Origin: Chryseobacterium indoltheticum
GTDB lineage: Bacteria > Bacteroidota > Bacteroidia > Flavobacteriales > Weeksellaceae
Assembly (NCBI RefSeq): GCF_003815915.1
Contig: NZ_CP033929.1
Coordinates: forward strand, 3,100,001 to 3,164,000
Length of the DNA: 64,000 nt
Reading direction: 5' to 3'
Positions within the stretch are counted from its first letter, which is position 1, and every line of letters starts with the position of its first letter. A model generated the notes under the pieces. It made no database searches, was not told where the DNA came from, and saw nothing but the letters and a program-made list of their open reading frames with translations. This document shows, piece after piece, positions 16,128 through 23,941 of the stretch. The translations under genes were made by a program, and so were the position numbers.

Positions 16128-16589
16128 ATGTTACAGAAAAACGATGTTGCTCCAGATTTCACTTTGTACGCAACGCCAGACCAGAAAATTACACTTTCAG
16201 AATTCAAAGGAAAGAATGTCATCCTCGCTTTTTATCCAGCGGATTGGAGTCCGGTTTGCAGCGACCAGATGGCTTTGTATAATGAAACTTTGAAGTTTTT
16301 CAAGAAATACGATGCAGAACTTTTCGGAATTTCCGTAGACAGCAAATGGTGTCATCTTGCATTTTCGCAGTCAAGAAATTTACATTTTCCTTTGTTAGCC
16401 GATTTTGAAGCTAAAGGAGAAATCGCAAAACAGTACGGCGTTTATGATGATGAAGAAGGTGAATGTAAACGGGCATTATTCGTCATCAATAAAGAAGGCA
16501 TCATCGAATGGAGTTATCTGTCACCAACGGCAATTAATCCTGGCGCAGACGGAATTTTAGACGCTTTAGAAAACCTTAACACAAAATAA
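16128..16589 (+). CDS. Peroxiredoxin (AhpC/TSA family)
   Basis: A 153-aa thioredoxin-fold peroxidase. The peroxidatic cysteine is C44 in YPADWSPVCSDQ, where the usual Pxxx(T/S)xxC context is conserved with Ser in place of Thr before it. C75 (DSKWCHLAF) is a second Cys in a position used by some atypical peroxiredoxins, and C113 is less usual. It reduces hydrogen peroxide and organic peroxides in the cytoplasm using thioredoxin-like partners. It begins 4 bp after DUF1275 and is followed after 3 bp by a DsbA-like gene that could serve as its reductant, which makes a common transcript near certain. Confidence 0.88.
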   Translation: MLQKNDVAPDFTLYATPDQKITLSEFKGKNVILAFYPADWSPVCSDQMALYNETLKFFKKYDAELFGISVDSKWCHLAFSQSRNLHFPLLADFEAKGEIAKQYGVYDDEEGECKRALFVINKEGIIEWSYLSPTAINPGADGILDALENLNTK

Positions 16590-16592
16590 ATT

Positions 16593-17111
16593 ATGTCACT
16601 AAAACCAAACGTCAGCCAAGCTGACCACTCACAAGGCAACTTAGAAGCCGAACTTGTTATCGTAGAATATGGCGACTATCAATGTCCATACTGTGGCGCT
16701 GCTTATCCTATTCTGAAAGAATTGATGAAAGAATATGGAAGTCAAATTAAATTTGTTTTCAGGAACTTTCCATTGTCTGAGATGCATCAATACGCAAGAC
16801 CGGCGGCCATCGCAGCAGAAGCAGCCAATTTTCAGGGGAAATTCTGGGAAATGCACGATGCGATTTATGAAAATCAGAGAGATTTGAATGAAAACTTGCT
16901 GATGAAGCTGGCGGAACAATTAAAACTGAACATTCCTCAATTTGAAAAGGATTTGGAAAGTACTGAACTGGCTAATAAAGTAGATTCAGATTTTGAAAGC
17001 GGAATTATGAGCGGCGTGAACGGAACACCTTCATTCTTCGTGAATGGAAAGAAATATGATGGTGGCGCGGAAGATTTGGTTGAGCTTTTGAGGGAGAATA
17101 CTGAGAGTTAA
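16593..17111 (+). CDS. DsbA-like thioredoxin-domain protein
   Basis: A 172-aa thioredoxin-fold protein with active-site C31-P-Y-C34 in EYGDYQCPYCG and a cis-proline loop GTPSFFVNGKKYDG. An alpha-helical insert in the middle (about 65-120) is typical of DsbA/FrnE relatives. There is no signal peptide, so it is probably cytoplasmic and not an oxidative folding catalyst in the periplasm. The family often accompanies NhaA antiporters or stress genes. It is the last gene of the bicupin-DUF1275-peroxiredoxin unit. Confidence 0.88.
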   Translation: MSLKPNVSQADHSQGNLEAELVIVEYGDYQCPYCGAAYPILKELMKEYGSQIKFVFRNFPLSEMHQYARPAAIAAEAANFQGKFWEMHDAIYENQRDLNENLLMKLAEQLKLNIPQFEKDLESTELANKVDSDFESGIMSGVNGTPSFFVNGKKYDGGAEDLVELLRENTES

Positions 17112-17214
17112 ACTACAAAATATTTTTTGACACTTAAGTAAGTATAAGTTTTTATCATAGCGTAAATAAGAACACTTAAGTTAATTTCTGAAATCAAATC
17201 GTGTTATACCGAAT
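17112..17214. other. Intergenic stretch with two CACTTAAGT palindromes
   Basis: CACTTAAGT occurs at 17131-17139 and 17173-17181, start-to-start 42 bp, which is four helical turns. No gene is seen here. The meaning is unclear. Confidence 0.4.
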
Positions 17215-17351
17215 CTGCAGCCCGACTTGAGTGGAAATCCTTTTTTGCTTGCAATCAATTTCTATTTAGCTGAAATCTTCGAGCAAAAAAGATTGGGAAC
17301 CCTTCGACAAGCTCAGGATAAACTCCAGGCGGATAAAGCTGCCCAAATAAA
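17215..17351 (-). repeat. Dispersed hairpin repeat, copy 2 (inverted relative to copy 1)
   Basis: The reverse complement matches 8007-8121 through GGGCAGCTTTATCCGCC, CCCAATCTTTTTTGC, GCAAAAAAGGATTTCC and CTCAAGTCGGGCTGCA. This copy carries an additional segment of about 25 bp with CCTTCGACAAGCTCAGGATA, which is a REP-like sequence of its own and is related to the insertion in recF. Confidence 0.8.
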
Positions 17352-17409
17352 AAATCATAAAAAATGTACGATATTAAACTAGATTAACGAGAAACGAATT
17401 GAACCATCC

Positions 17410-17417
17410 TACATTTG
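17410..17417 (+). promoter_or_regulatory. Putative -7 box TACATTTG for the hydrolase gene
   Basis: TACATTTG matches TAnnTTTG, 62 bp before the ATG at 17480. The 21-bp direct repeats of the other stress promoters are not present at the corresponding distance, so this gene seems to lie outside that regulon. Confidence 0.55.
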
Positions 17418-17479
17418 CTAAAGAATTAAGACAACAAAATATTAAAATAAAGTAATCACAACATTAAAAAAATTAAATT

Positions 17480-18301
17480 ATGAGCACACTTAAATTAAAA
17501 GACGGAACAGAGATTTTTTACAAAGACCAAGGCGAAGGACCAGTTTTGATGTTTCACCACGGATGGCCTTTATCATCAGACGATTGGGACGCACAGGTTA
17601 TTTTCTTCTTACAAAAAGGGTACAGAGTGGTGACGCACGACAGAAGAGGTCACGGTCGTTCCAGTCAGGATATTTATAATCATACCATTGAGCAATATGC
17701 TTCTGACGCAGCTGAATTGGTAGAATTTCTTGACCTGAAAGATGTAGTTCACATCGGTCACTCAACTGGTGGTGGCGAAGTGATCCGTTATGTGAATAAA
17801 TATGCTAATGGAAGAGCTAAAAAAGCAGTTTTAATCAGTGCAGTACCTCCAATTATGGTGGCTAGTGATGAAAATCCTGATGGTGTTCCGATGTCTGTTT
17901 TCGATGGTATCAGAGACCAGACTTTGAACAACAGACAACAGTTTTACATCGATTTGACTTTCCCTTTCTACGGTTACAACAGAGAAGGTGCAGATGTGAA
18001 AGAAGGCGTGCAGAGAAACTGGTGGAGACAGGGAATGATGGGTGGAATTGTGGCTCATTATGACGGAATCAAAGCGTTTTCTGAAACTGATTTCACTGAG
18101 GATTTGAAAAATGTTGATATTCCGGTTTTGGTGCTTCACGGCGAAGATGACCAGATTGTTCCTTATCAAAATGCGGCGTTGAAATCAATCAAATTATTGA
18201 AAAATGGCACGATAAAAACATATCCTGGTTTCCCTCACGGAATGCCGACTACGGAAGCAGCGACGATTAATAAAGACCTTTTGGAGTTTATTGAGGCTTA
18301 G
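17480..18301 (+). CDS. Alpha/beta hydrolase, non-haem haloperoxidase-like
   Basis: A 273-aa alpha/beta hydrolase of the cofactor-free chloroperoxidase/arylesterase group. The oxyanion motif is HHGWPLSSDDW; the nucleophile is S95 in GHSTGGGE; the acid is D223 or D224 in LHGEDDQIVP; the histidine is H253 in GFPHGMP. Family members hydrolyse esters and show perhydrolase activity in vitro; physiological substrates are usually unknown. It has its own promoter and a strong terminator and forms a single-gene unit at the end of the stress island. Confidence 0.9.
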   Translation: MSTLKLKDGTEIFYKDQGEGPVLMFHHGWPLSSDDWDAQVIFFLQKGYRVVTHDRRGHGRSSQDIYNHTIEQYASDAAELVEFLDLKDVVHIGHSTGGGEVIRYVNKYANGRAKKAVLISAVPPIMVASDENPDGVPMSVFDGIRDQTLNNRQQFYIDLTFPFYGYNREGADVKEGVQRNWWRQGMMGGIVAHYDGIKAFSETDFTEDLKNVDIPVLVLHGEDDQIVPYQNAALKSIKLLKNGTIKTYPGFPHGMPTTEAATINKDLLEFIEA

Positions 18302-18321
18302 TTAAAATATATATACAAATG

Positions 18322-18352
18322 AAAAGTGAATCAAAATTGATTCACTTTTTTT
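18322..18352 (+). terminator. Rho-independent terminator after the hydrolase
   Basis: AAAAGTGAATCA and TGATTCACTTTT form a 12-bp perfect stem around AAAT, followed by further T residues. Confidence 0.93.
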
Positions 18353-18664
18353 ATTTAATCGTCAGGTAAGTTAACCTAACTCTTCTAATTTGTTATATAA
18401 TCTATTATAATCAACTTAAGACTTTAAAATATTATCATATCGGGTAACAAAGTGTTTATATATACCTTTTAATTTCATAATAATTTTTTAAAACTAAAAT
18501 TAAATTTGAGAAATTCTCACTAAATCTTCTAACCAAATGTGGGTACAAGAATAATAAAGCCAACTAAGGATTTACTATTCTAATTTGCAATTCTAAAAGC
18601 TGTTCTAAACAATAACCGGAATTTAACTTTAATCGTTGAAGCAATATTTAAATTATAAACAAAA
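18353..18664. other. AT-rich gene-free spacer
   Basis: About 310 bp between convergent units. I see only short palindromes such as AAGTTAACCTAACT and no gene or known RNA. Confidence 0.5.
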
Positions 18665-18686
18665 AAATCCCGCATAAACGGGATTT
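18665..18686 (-). terminator. Hairpin terminator after the DUF2911 gene
   Basis: AAATCCCG and CGGGATTT form an 8-bp stem around CATAAA. On the minus strand the stem is followed by a T run (complement of the A tract at 18660-18667). Confidence 0.85.
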
Positions 18687-18705
18687 AATTTCTAAATATT
18701 TCAAT

Positions 18706-19224
18706 TTATTTGATTTCTACAGGAACTGAGATTTTATCCCAATCCATTGTGAATCCCTTATTGTTTATTTTATACACTAAAGTTTCCTGTGTTGCTGGTA
18801 AAGCTTTTGTTTTTACATCAACACGTAAAGCATCTTTAGCTTCTTCGTATTTATAAGCGCCCCATTGCTTTGGCTCTTTGTTAAAAATTGCAGTCCAGGT
18901 TCCGCTTTCTTTAGGGATTAAGAAAAAGCTGTACTTACCTGCTGGCAATTTTTTGCCCTGTACGGTAATGTCCTTATTGGTTTCGAAAGTCGTTGCTTCA
19001 TTCGCACCTGCACGCCAAACTTTATCATAAGCTTCCAAACCACCCCAGATTGTACGACCTTTAACAGACGGACTGCTGTAGGCAATTGTAATGGTTGCAT
19101 CTTTAATCTTTCCCGTAGCAGTAGCCGGAGGACTGGCAGGTTTTTTAGCTTCCTGTGCAAATGCATTTACTGAAATTGCCATTGTAGCAAAAAGTACAGT
19201 AGCAGTTTTAATGATTGTTTTCAT
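18706..19224 (-). CDS. DUF2911 exported protein
   Basis: A 172-aa protein with a Sec signal peptide ending at AFAQ (about residue 23). The rest follows DUF2911: [64 protein letters not shown] and [15 protein letters not shown]. The family is abundant in Bacteroidota, predicted periplasmic or outer-membrane associated, with no known biochemical role. It lies 34 bp after the symporter gene in the same direction and ends at a clear hairpin terminator, so it may be the last gene of the PIG-L/symporter unit. Confidence 0.85.
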   Translation of the reverse strand: MKTIIKTATVLFATMAISVNAFAQEAKKPASPPATATGKIKDATITIAYSSPSVKGRTIWGGLEAYDKVWRAGANEATTFETNKDITVQGKKLPAGKYSFFLIPKESGTWTAIFNKEPKQWGAYKYEEAKDALRVDVKTKALPATQETLVYKINNKGFTMDWDKISVPVEIK

Positions 19225-19258
19225 AATATTTTTGTTGTATGTATTTTATACTTATGCG

Positions 19259-20950
19259 TTACGAAGTTAATGCTTTCTGCTTATAAAATAGTAACACGAT
19301 TGACGAAAATATAATGACTGCCGCTGCACCGATTACGTTAAGCCAAAGGAATGAAACAATATCGAAATTGTAAATAGCAATCACCGTAATTTCTGATAAA
19401 ATGGCAGAGATAAATACATTCGCTCCATCGATTTTTTTATAATAAAAAGCGACAAGAAAAATCCCCAATATCGGGCCGTAGAAAAGAGAACCCAACACAT
19501 TAACCGCTTCAATAAGTGAACCCATTTGAGTGGCAAACATCGCTACGCCGATGGAGAAAATACCCCACGCTAAAGTGTGCAGACGACTATACTTCAATTC
19601 GGTTGCATCATCTGGAATTTCTTTTTTAAATATCAAATGAACATCTTTCAGTGAGCAGGCAGCAAGGGAATTCAGCGCTGCAGAAATTGAACCCCAACTG
19701 GCTAGAAAAATGACGGCAAACAGTAAACCGATCATCCCAACAGGCAAGGTGTTTTTCACAAAATACAGGAAAATGTAATTAGTATCTGTTTTCTCAGCAT
19801 TATAGTTTGAGTTATTAATAGCTTCCTCTACCCTTCCGTGAAGCGCTTTTACTTCGGTTTGTGTATTTTTAAAATCCTGAATTGTTTTGTTAAGTTGAGG
19901 AGATTGAGTTTCTTTTAGCTTTAAAATTTCTTTCGATTCTGAATTAAATTTTGTTTGTAAATCCTGATGCTCTTTTTCAAATACTGCAGCCTGTTCAGGT
20001 TGTGTTTCCTTCAGATTTTGATAAGAGCGTTCATTAAAATAAATCGGAGCAGGTTTTAGAGAAAAAAATGCAAAAAGCAAAGCACCAATAAGCAGAATAG
20101 CAAACTGCATCGGAATTTTAACCAATCCGTTCAACAGCAAGCCCATTTTTGCATTGGTATTGTCCTTTGCAGTAATATACCTACCAACTTGACTCTGGTC
20201 GGTACCGAAGTAAGAAAGTGCCAGAAAAAAACCACCAATTAAGCCGCTCCAAATATTGTATTTATCTTTCCAATCGAATTCTGTGGTGATTACGTTAAGC
20301 TTTCCAGATTTCCCTGCGAGATAAAGTGCATCTTTAAAACCAATTCCATTTGGCATATTTTGAATTAGCAAATAACCTGCAAAAGCCATAGTTCCCAGAA
20401 TGATCAAAAACTGTATTTTTTGGGTGTGAGCGATTGCTTTTGCACCGCCAATATAAGTGTAGATCAACAAAATGCCACCCGTTAAAACATTGGTTAAATA
20501 AATATCCCAGTTTAAAACGCTTGATAAGATGATACTCGGAGCGTAAATGCTGATTCCTGTTGATAAGCCTCTGGAAAAAAGAAAAAGTAGTGAAGTGAGT
20601 ACCCTTGTTTTTTTATCAAAACGGTTTTCTAAATATTCATAGGCGGTGTAAACATTTAATCGCTGAAAAATCGGGATGAAAGTAATACAAATCACAATCA
20701 TCGCCAAAGGCAAACCAAAATAATACTGCACGAAACGCATACCGTCTGTGTAAGCCTGACCCGGTGCCGAAAGAAACGTAATCGCACTTGCCTGCGTCGC
20801 CATAATACCGATAAGCACAATGTACCAAGGCATTTTATTATCTGCTTTCAGGTAAGATTCGTTGCTTTTTTGTCCACGACCAATAAATACGCCATAAACA
20901 ACCACTGCAACCAGTGTAAAAATAAGAACGGTCCAATCTATTGTACTCAT
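19259..20950 (-). CDS. Sodium:solute symporter (SSS family) with a soluble coiled-coil insert
   Basis: A 563-aa transporter with about 13 membrane segments of the SSS family (SDVLP motifs: GRGQKSNESYLKADNKMPWYIVLIGIMATQASAITFLSAPGQAYTDG holds the Na2-site region; FFLALSYFGTDQSQVGRYITAKD is the other diagnostic block). Residues about 302-385 form a polar, heptad-like insert between two membrane segments, seemingly an extramembrane coiled coil. Substrate is unknown; the neighbouring PIG-L gene suggests an amino sugar or glycoside, which is only inference. Its start codon overlaps the stop of a 34-aa peptide gene. Confidence 0.9.
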   Translation of the reverse strand: MSTIDWTVLIFTLVAVVVYGVFIGRGQKSNESYLKADNKMPWYIVLIGIMATQASAITFLSAPGQAYTDGMRFVQYYFGLPLAMIVICITFIPIFQRLNVYTAYEYLENRFDKKTRVLTSLLFLFSRGLSTGISIYAPSIILSSVLNWDIYLTNVLTGGILLIYTYIGGAKAIAHTQKIQFLIILGTMAFAGYLLIQNMPNGIGFKDALYLAGKSGKLNVITTEFDWKDKYNIWSGLIGGFFLALSYFGTDQSQVGRYITAKDNTNAKMGLLLNGLVKIPMQFAILLIGALLFAFFSLKPAPIYFNERSYQNLKETQPEQAAVFEKEHQDLQTKFNSESKEILKLKETQSPQLNKTIQDFKNTQTEVKALHGRVEEAINNSNYNAEKTDTNYIFLYFVKNTLPVGMIGLLFAVIFLASWGSISAALNSLAACSLKDVHLIFKKEIPDDATELKYSRLHTLAWGIFSIGVAMFATQMGSLIEAVNVLGSLFYGPILGIFLVAFYYKKIDGANVFISAILSEITVIAIYNFDIVSFLWLNVIGAAAVIIFSSIVLLFYKQKALTS

Positions 20951-21051
20951 GCCCAGAATTTAGTAAACAAATAATAAAATACGATCTGAACTACTAATGC
21001 AACTGCTAATAGTATATACCAGATATTCCAATTTTTAAGTTGATTGTTCAT
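20947..21051 (-). CDS. 34-aa single-span membrane peptide
   Basis: A short frame missed by usual length cut-offs. It encodes MNNQLKNWNIWY, then a hydrophobic stretch ILLAVALVVQIVFYYLF and a short TKFWA tail. Its ATG shares bases with the stop of the PIG-L gene (TGATG), and its stop overlaps the symporter ATG (ATGA), so the three genes are translationally coupled. Short hydrophobic subunits accompany other SSS carriers, for example the YhdT-type partner of pantothenate permease; an accessory subunit for this symporter is a fair inference. No family match is known to me. Confidence 0.75.
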   Translation of the reverse strand: MNNQLKNWNIWYILLAVALVVQIVFYYLFTKFWA

Positions 21052-23555
21052 CAGTTTTTCTGTGCAGATAAAAAGTTTAAAAATAAGCGTGCCGCACCAA
21101 CATTTCCTGCCGGCAACTGTCTGAAAAATGCCAAAGGTGTATAAATAAAATTACCTTTTCCGTATTTTGCATATAAAGTTGATCCCTGCAGAGGCTCTTC
21201 ACCGGTATCGTGCATTTCAAAAAGCGGTTCATACGCTGAGTCCCATTGAGCTGGGAAATAAGCGCCACGCTCCTGTACCCAGCCTTTAAAATCATTTTCG
21301 GTAATTTTGTTTGGGAAATTCAGTAATTTATGATTTGGATTTAAAAATTTAACCTCAGCATTTTCTTCGGTAACCCGCTTATTAGCAATACTGAAATTAT
21401 ACATTCCCAATTGGTCAACCGTTGTATCCTGATTGGTGTTATACTGCATCACCAGATTACCTCCGCCTTTTACATAAGACCATAAAAAAGGCATCCAGCG
21501 ACCTAGCTTTTTCTCCGTGTTATTGGCACGAACACCAAGAACAATGGCTTCATATTGTGATAACTTATTTTGACCACCGTTTCCACCGGATTCATCTAAA
21601 TTGCCATAAAAATCTTCGTCTTTCAAGACATCTACCTGAATTCCTGCAATGCGTAAAAATTCAGGAATGAAATCACCTGCACCTTCTATGTAACCTACTT
21701 TTTTAACCTTCGCCTGAATATCTCCTTTCATTACGGTTACCGTTGCAGGCGCAAAATATTGTAAGGCAGGTAAATGCGGATATTGAATTAATACCTTATT
21801 TTTATTATAAGTTACTCCATCTGCAACATAATTTGCATCCAATTGCAAACGACTCGAATTGATTGAGGCAAGCTTATTTTTCGGAATAACGTAATCAATG
21901 GTAAAATCTTTTCCATTAACTGATTTTAAATCACCGCCGCCTAAACGTTCTCCGTTATACATCAGATTTACTTTTCCATTATTGAACTGTTTGTTGGAAT
22001 TAACCTTAAAATTTAAGCTTAAATTCAAATCTTCGTTTTCTTTCACTAAATAAAGTGGTTGTGTAAATTTAAGTTCCAATGCAGGAACAATGCGCAAGGC
22101 TTCAACCACATCACCACGCACCGGATCTAATTTCTTGAAAGATAAAGGAAGTTTAACCTGAAACTTTTCCGAACCGATTTTTAAACCAAGGAAAACATTC
22201 AGTGGTGATTCTGCTTCTGCCAAACCGACTAAAGTATCATTCGGAACAGAGAAAGTTGCTGCATTCGTGGCTGGTTTGGCCAACCAGTAAGGTTCTGTGA
22301 GTACCGCATCTGCAGGAATCTGAATTTCGTGTTGAATGGTAATTAAAGAATCTTTTGACAATTTTCTGTTGAAGCTTTCTGATTGATTCAACCATTTTAC
22401 ATTTTCTAAAACGACAGGATTATCAGCTCTTGAAATCAGATTTAACCTAAAACTGTAATTTTCTCCGGCAACAGCTTCAGCCTGATTAGTAACAACTTCA
22501 CCCATAAACCCTGCACAGCTTAAAATAATATTATCGAGAGATTTAATTTTATCCTTTTTTATTTCTGAATCTTGTAACGTCATTACCTTTTTTCGCAAAG
22601 CAAGCAAAGCAGGCAAGCTAAGCTCAGGATTATTGAAGTTGAAAGCGGAAATAATTTTATCCAATGATTGATCGATATCAGCGTTTCCTTTTGCAGTCCA
22701 GGTTTTAGCTACTCCGTCAAAAAGTGTTTCTTTTGCAGGTTCGCCATTAACATGAGAAAAATATTCAGTTTTAATGCCTGCTACAGACTGTGTTCCTGCA
22801 CCTTGGCTTTTATGTAAACTTCTGCTTAATCCTGCCAATTCACCATAGCCCATTCCCAGTTGTGCATCATATTGCCCAACGGTAACTTTCAGTTGATTTT
22901 CAGCGGTTGTATTAACTGCACCAAAGCGGAAAGTATTCCACAGGATACGTTTTGGTTGCCATACATTCACATATTTTAGTTGATTTGGGAAAGCCGTTTT
23001 ATCGCCTACCAACTTAAAAGCTTTTTCTGCAACCACAGCCGAAGCCGCGTGCTGTCCGTGACCTGCCGCCGCAGTAGGCGGAAAACGACAAATGATCACA
23101 TCAGGACGGAATTTACGGATTACCCAAACTACATCAGCTGTAATACTATTTTCATCCCATTGTTTAAAGGTATCGGTCGTGTTTTTAGAGAACCCGAAAT
23201 CAATAGCGCGGGTAAAAAACTGTTGGGCGCCGTCTAACTTTCTAGCCTCTAAAAGCTCGTGCGTCCTAATTAAACCCAATGCAGCACCTTGTTCTGTGCC
23301 TAATAAATTCTGACCGCCATCACCTCTTGTTAAAGATAAATAACCCGTTTCTACATTTTGGTCGTTGATTAACCAAGAAAGTAATCCCGTATTTTCATCA
23401 TCAGGATGAGCAGCTAAGTATAAAACTTTAGGTAAATTTTTGAGCGTTTTGAGGTCGCGATAAATTTCAGATGATTTTGAAGGACGAACCTGTTGGGCCG
23501 AACAAAAAACCGTAAAAAAGCCAAGGAGAAATACAGTGCTTATTTTTTTGAACAT
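21051..23555 (-). CDS. Large exported PIG-L family deacetylase
   Basis: An 834-aa protein with a Sec signal (LLGFFTVFCSAQQ). Residues about 40-230 form a PIG-L/LmbE zinc deacetylase domain: H50-P-D-D-E in YLAAHPDDENTG and H166-G-Q-H169 give the metal site, with RGDGGQN between. The remaining 600 residues form beta-rich domains (about 350-620, NEW3-like) and a ThuA/glutamine-amidotransferase-like C-terminal region (about 625-834, including IQVDVLKDEDFYGNLDES). The family removes N-acetyl groups from sugars; this large periplasmic form is common in Bacteroidota. First gene of a coupled unit with the 34-aa peptide and the symporter, suggesting deacetylation followed by uptake. Confidence 0.88.
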   Translation of the reverse strand: MFKKISTVFLLGFFTVFCSAQQVRPSKSSEIYRDLKTLKNLPKVLYLAAHPDDENTGLLSWLINDQNVETGYLSLTRGDGGQNLLGTEQGAALGLIRTHELLEARKLDGAQQFFTRAIDFGFSKNTTDTFKQWDENSITADVVWVIRKFRPDVIICRFPPTAAAGHGQHAASAVVAEKAFKLVGDKTAFPNQLKYVNVWQPKRILWNTFRFGAVNTTAENQLKVTVGQYDAQLGMGYGELAGLSRSLHKSQGAGTQSVAGIKTEYFSHVNGEPAKETLFDGVAKTWTAKGNADIDQSLDKIISAFNFNNPELSLPALLALRKKVMTLQDSEIKKDKIKSLDNIILSCAGFMGEVVTNQAEAVAGENYSFRLNLISRADNPVVLENVKWLNQSESFNRKLSKDSLITIQHEIQIPADAVLTEPYWLAKPATNAATFSVPNDTLVGLAEAESPLNVFLGLKIGSEKFQVKLPLSFKKLDPVRGDVVEALRIVPALELKFTQPLYLVKENEDLNLSLNFKVNSNKQFNNGKVNLMYNGERLGGGDLKSVNGKDFTIDYVIPKNKLASINSSRLQLDANYVADGVTYNKNKVLIQYPHLPALQYFAPATVTVMKGDIQAKVKKVGYIEGAGDFIPEFLRIAGIQVDVLKDEDFYGNLDESGGNGGQNKLSQYEAIVLGVRANNTEKKLGRWMPFLWSYVKGGGNLVMQYNTNQDTTVDQLGMYNFSIANKRVTEENAEVKFLNPNHKLLNFPNKITENDFKGWVQERGAYFPAQWDSAYEPLFEMHDTGEEPLQGSTLYAKYGKGNFIYTPLAFFRQLPAGNVGAARLFLNFLSAQKN

Positions 23556-23574
23556 TTGAATTTGCTTTGCGAAG

Positions 23575-23582
23575 CAAATATA
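23575..23582 (-). promoter_or_regulatory. Putative -7 box TATATTTG of the PIG-L unit
   Basis: Read on the minus strand, TATATTTG lies 20 bp before the ATG at 23555 and is embedded in a palindrome ATTTGCTT/AAGCAAAT (23561-23579), which could be an operator or a start-site hairpin. Confidence 0.55.
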
Positions 23583-23852
23583 AGTAAATCATCTTTCTTT
23601 CAATCTTTAAAGAAAAAGCACTTAGCAAATCCAGAAATTCTATTCTATTATTCGTAAAATCTGTGTGTGAAAGTAAAGACAATTAAAGCAAACAAAAGAT
23701 CAATTGTTTCAATTTCGATTATTTTTAAAAATTAAATGCAAGAAATTTCACCTACAAGAAATTATCTGATAAAAAAACTTTCTGATTCCTGTTAAATTGG
23801 ATCAAATGAATAAAGTCATTATAAACTTCCTTTTTTGTCATATAACCGAATA

Positions 23853-23882
23853 GCGCCATTTTAATATAAGTGGCGCCGTTTT
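23853..23882 (+). terminator. Orphan hairpin-T-tract between divergent/tandem minus genes
   Basis: GCGCCA and TGGCGC form a stem around TTTTAATATAAG, followed by CG and six T residues on the plus strand. No plus-strand gene precedes it, so it either ends an unannotated plus-strand RNA or acts in both directions to end the 23.9-46 kb operon. The rest of 23583-23941 shows no gene. Confidence 0.5.
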
Positions 23883-23941
23883 TTATAAATATTGACTAAT
23901 TGAACTACTAAAATTCTCTTGATTTTCTGAAAAATAAAATT

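Noticed and set aside
17131..17181. Paired CACTTAAGT palindromes as an operator
   Set aside because: Only two copies, no associated promoter in register, and the sequence is short and AT-rich; not enough to support a regulatory claim.
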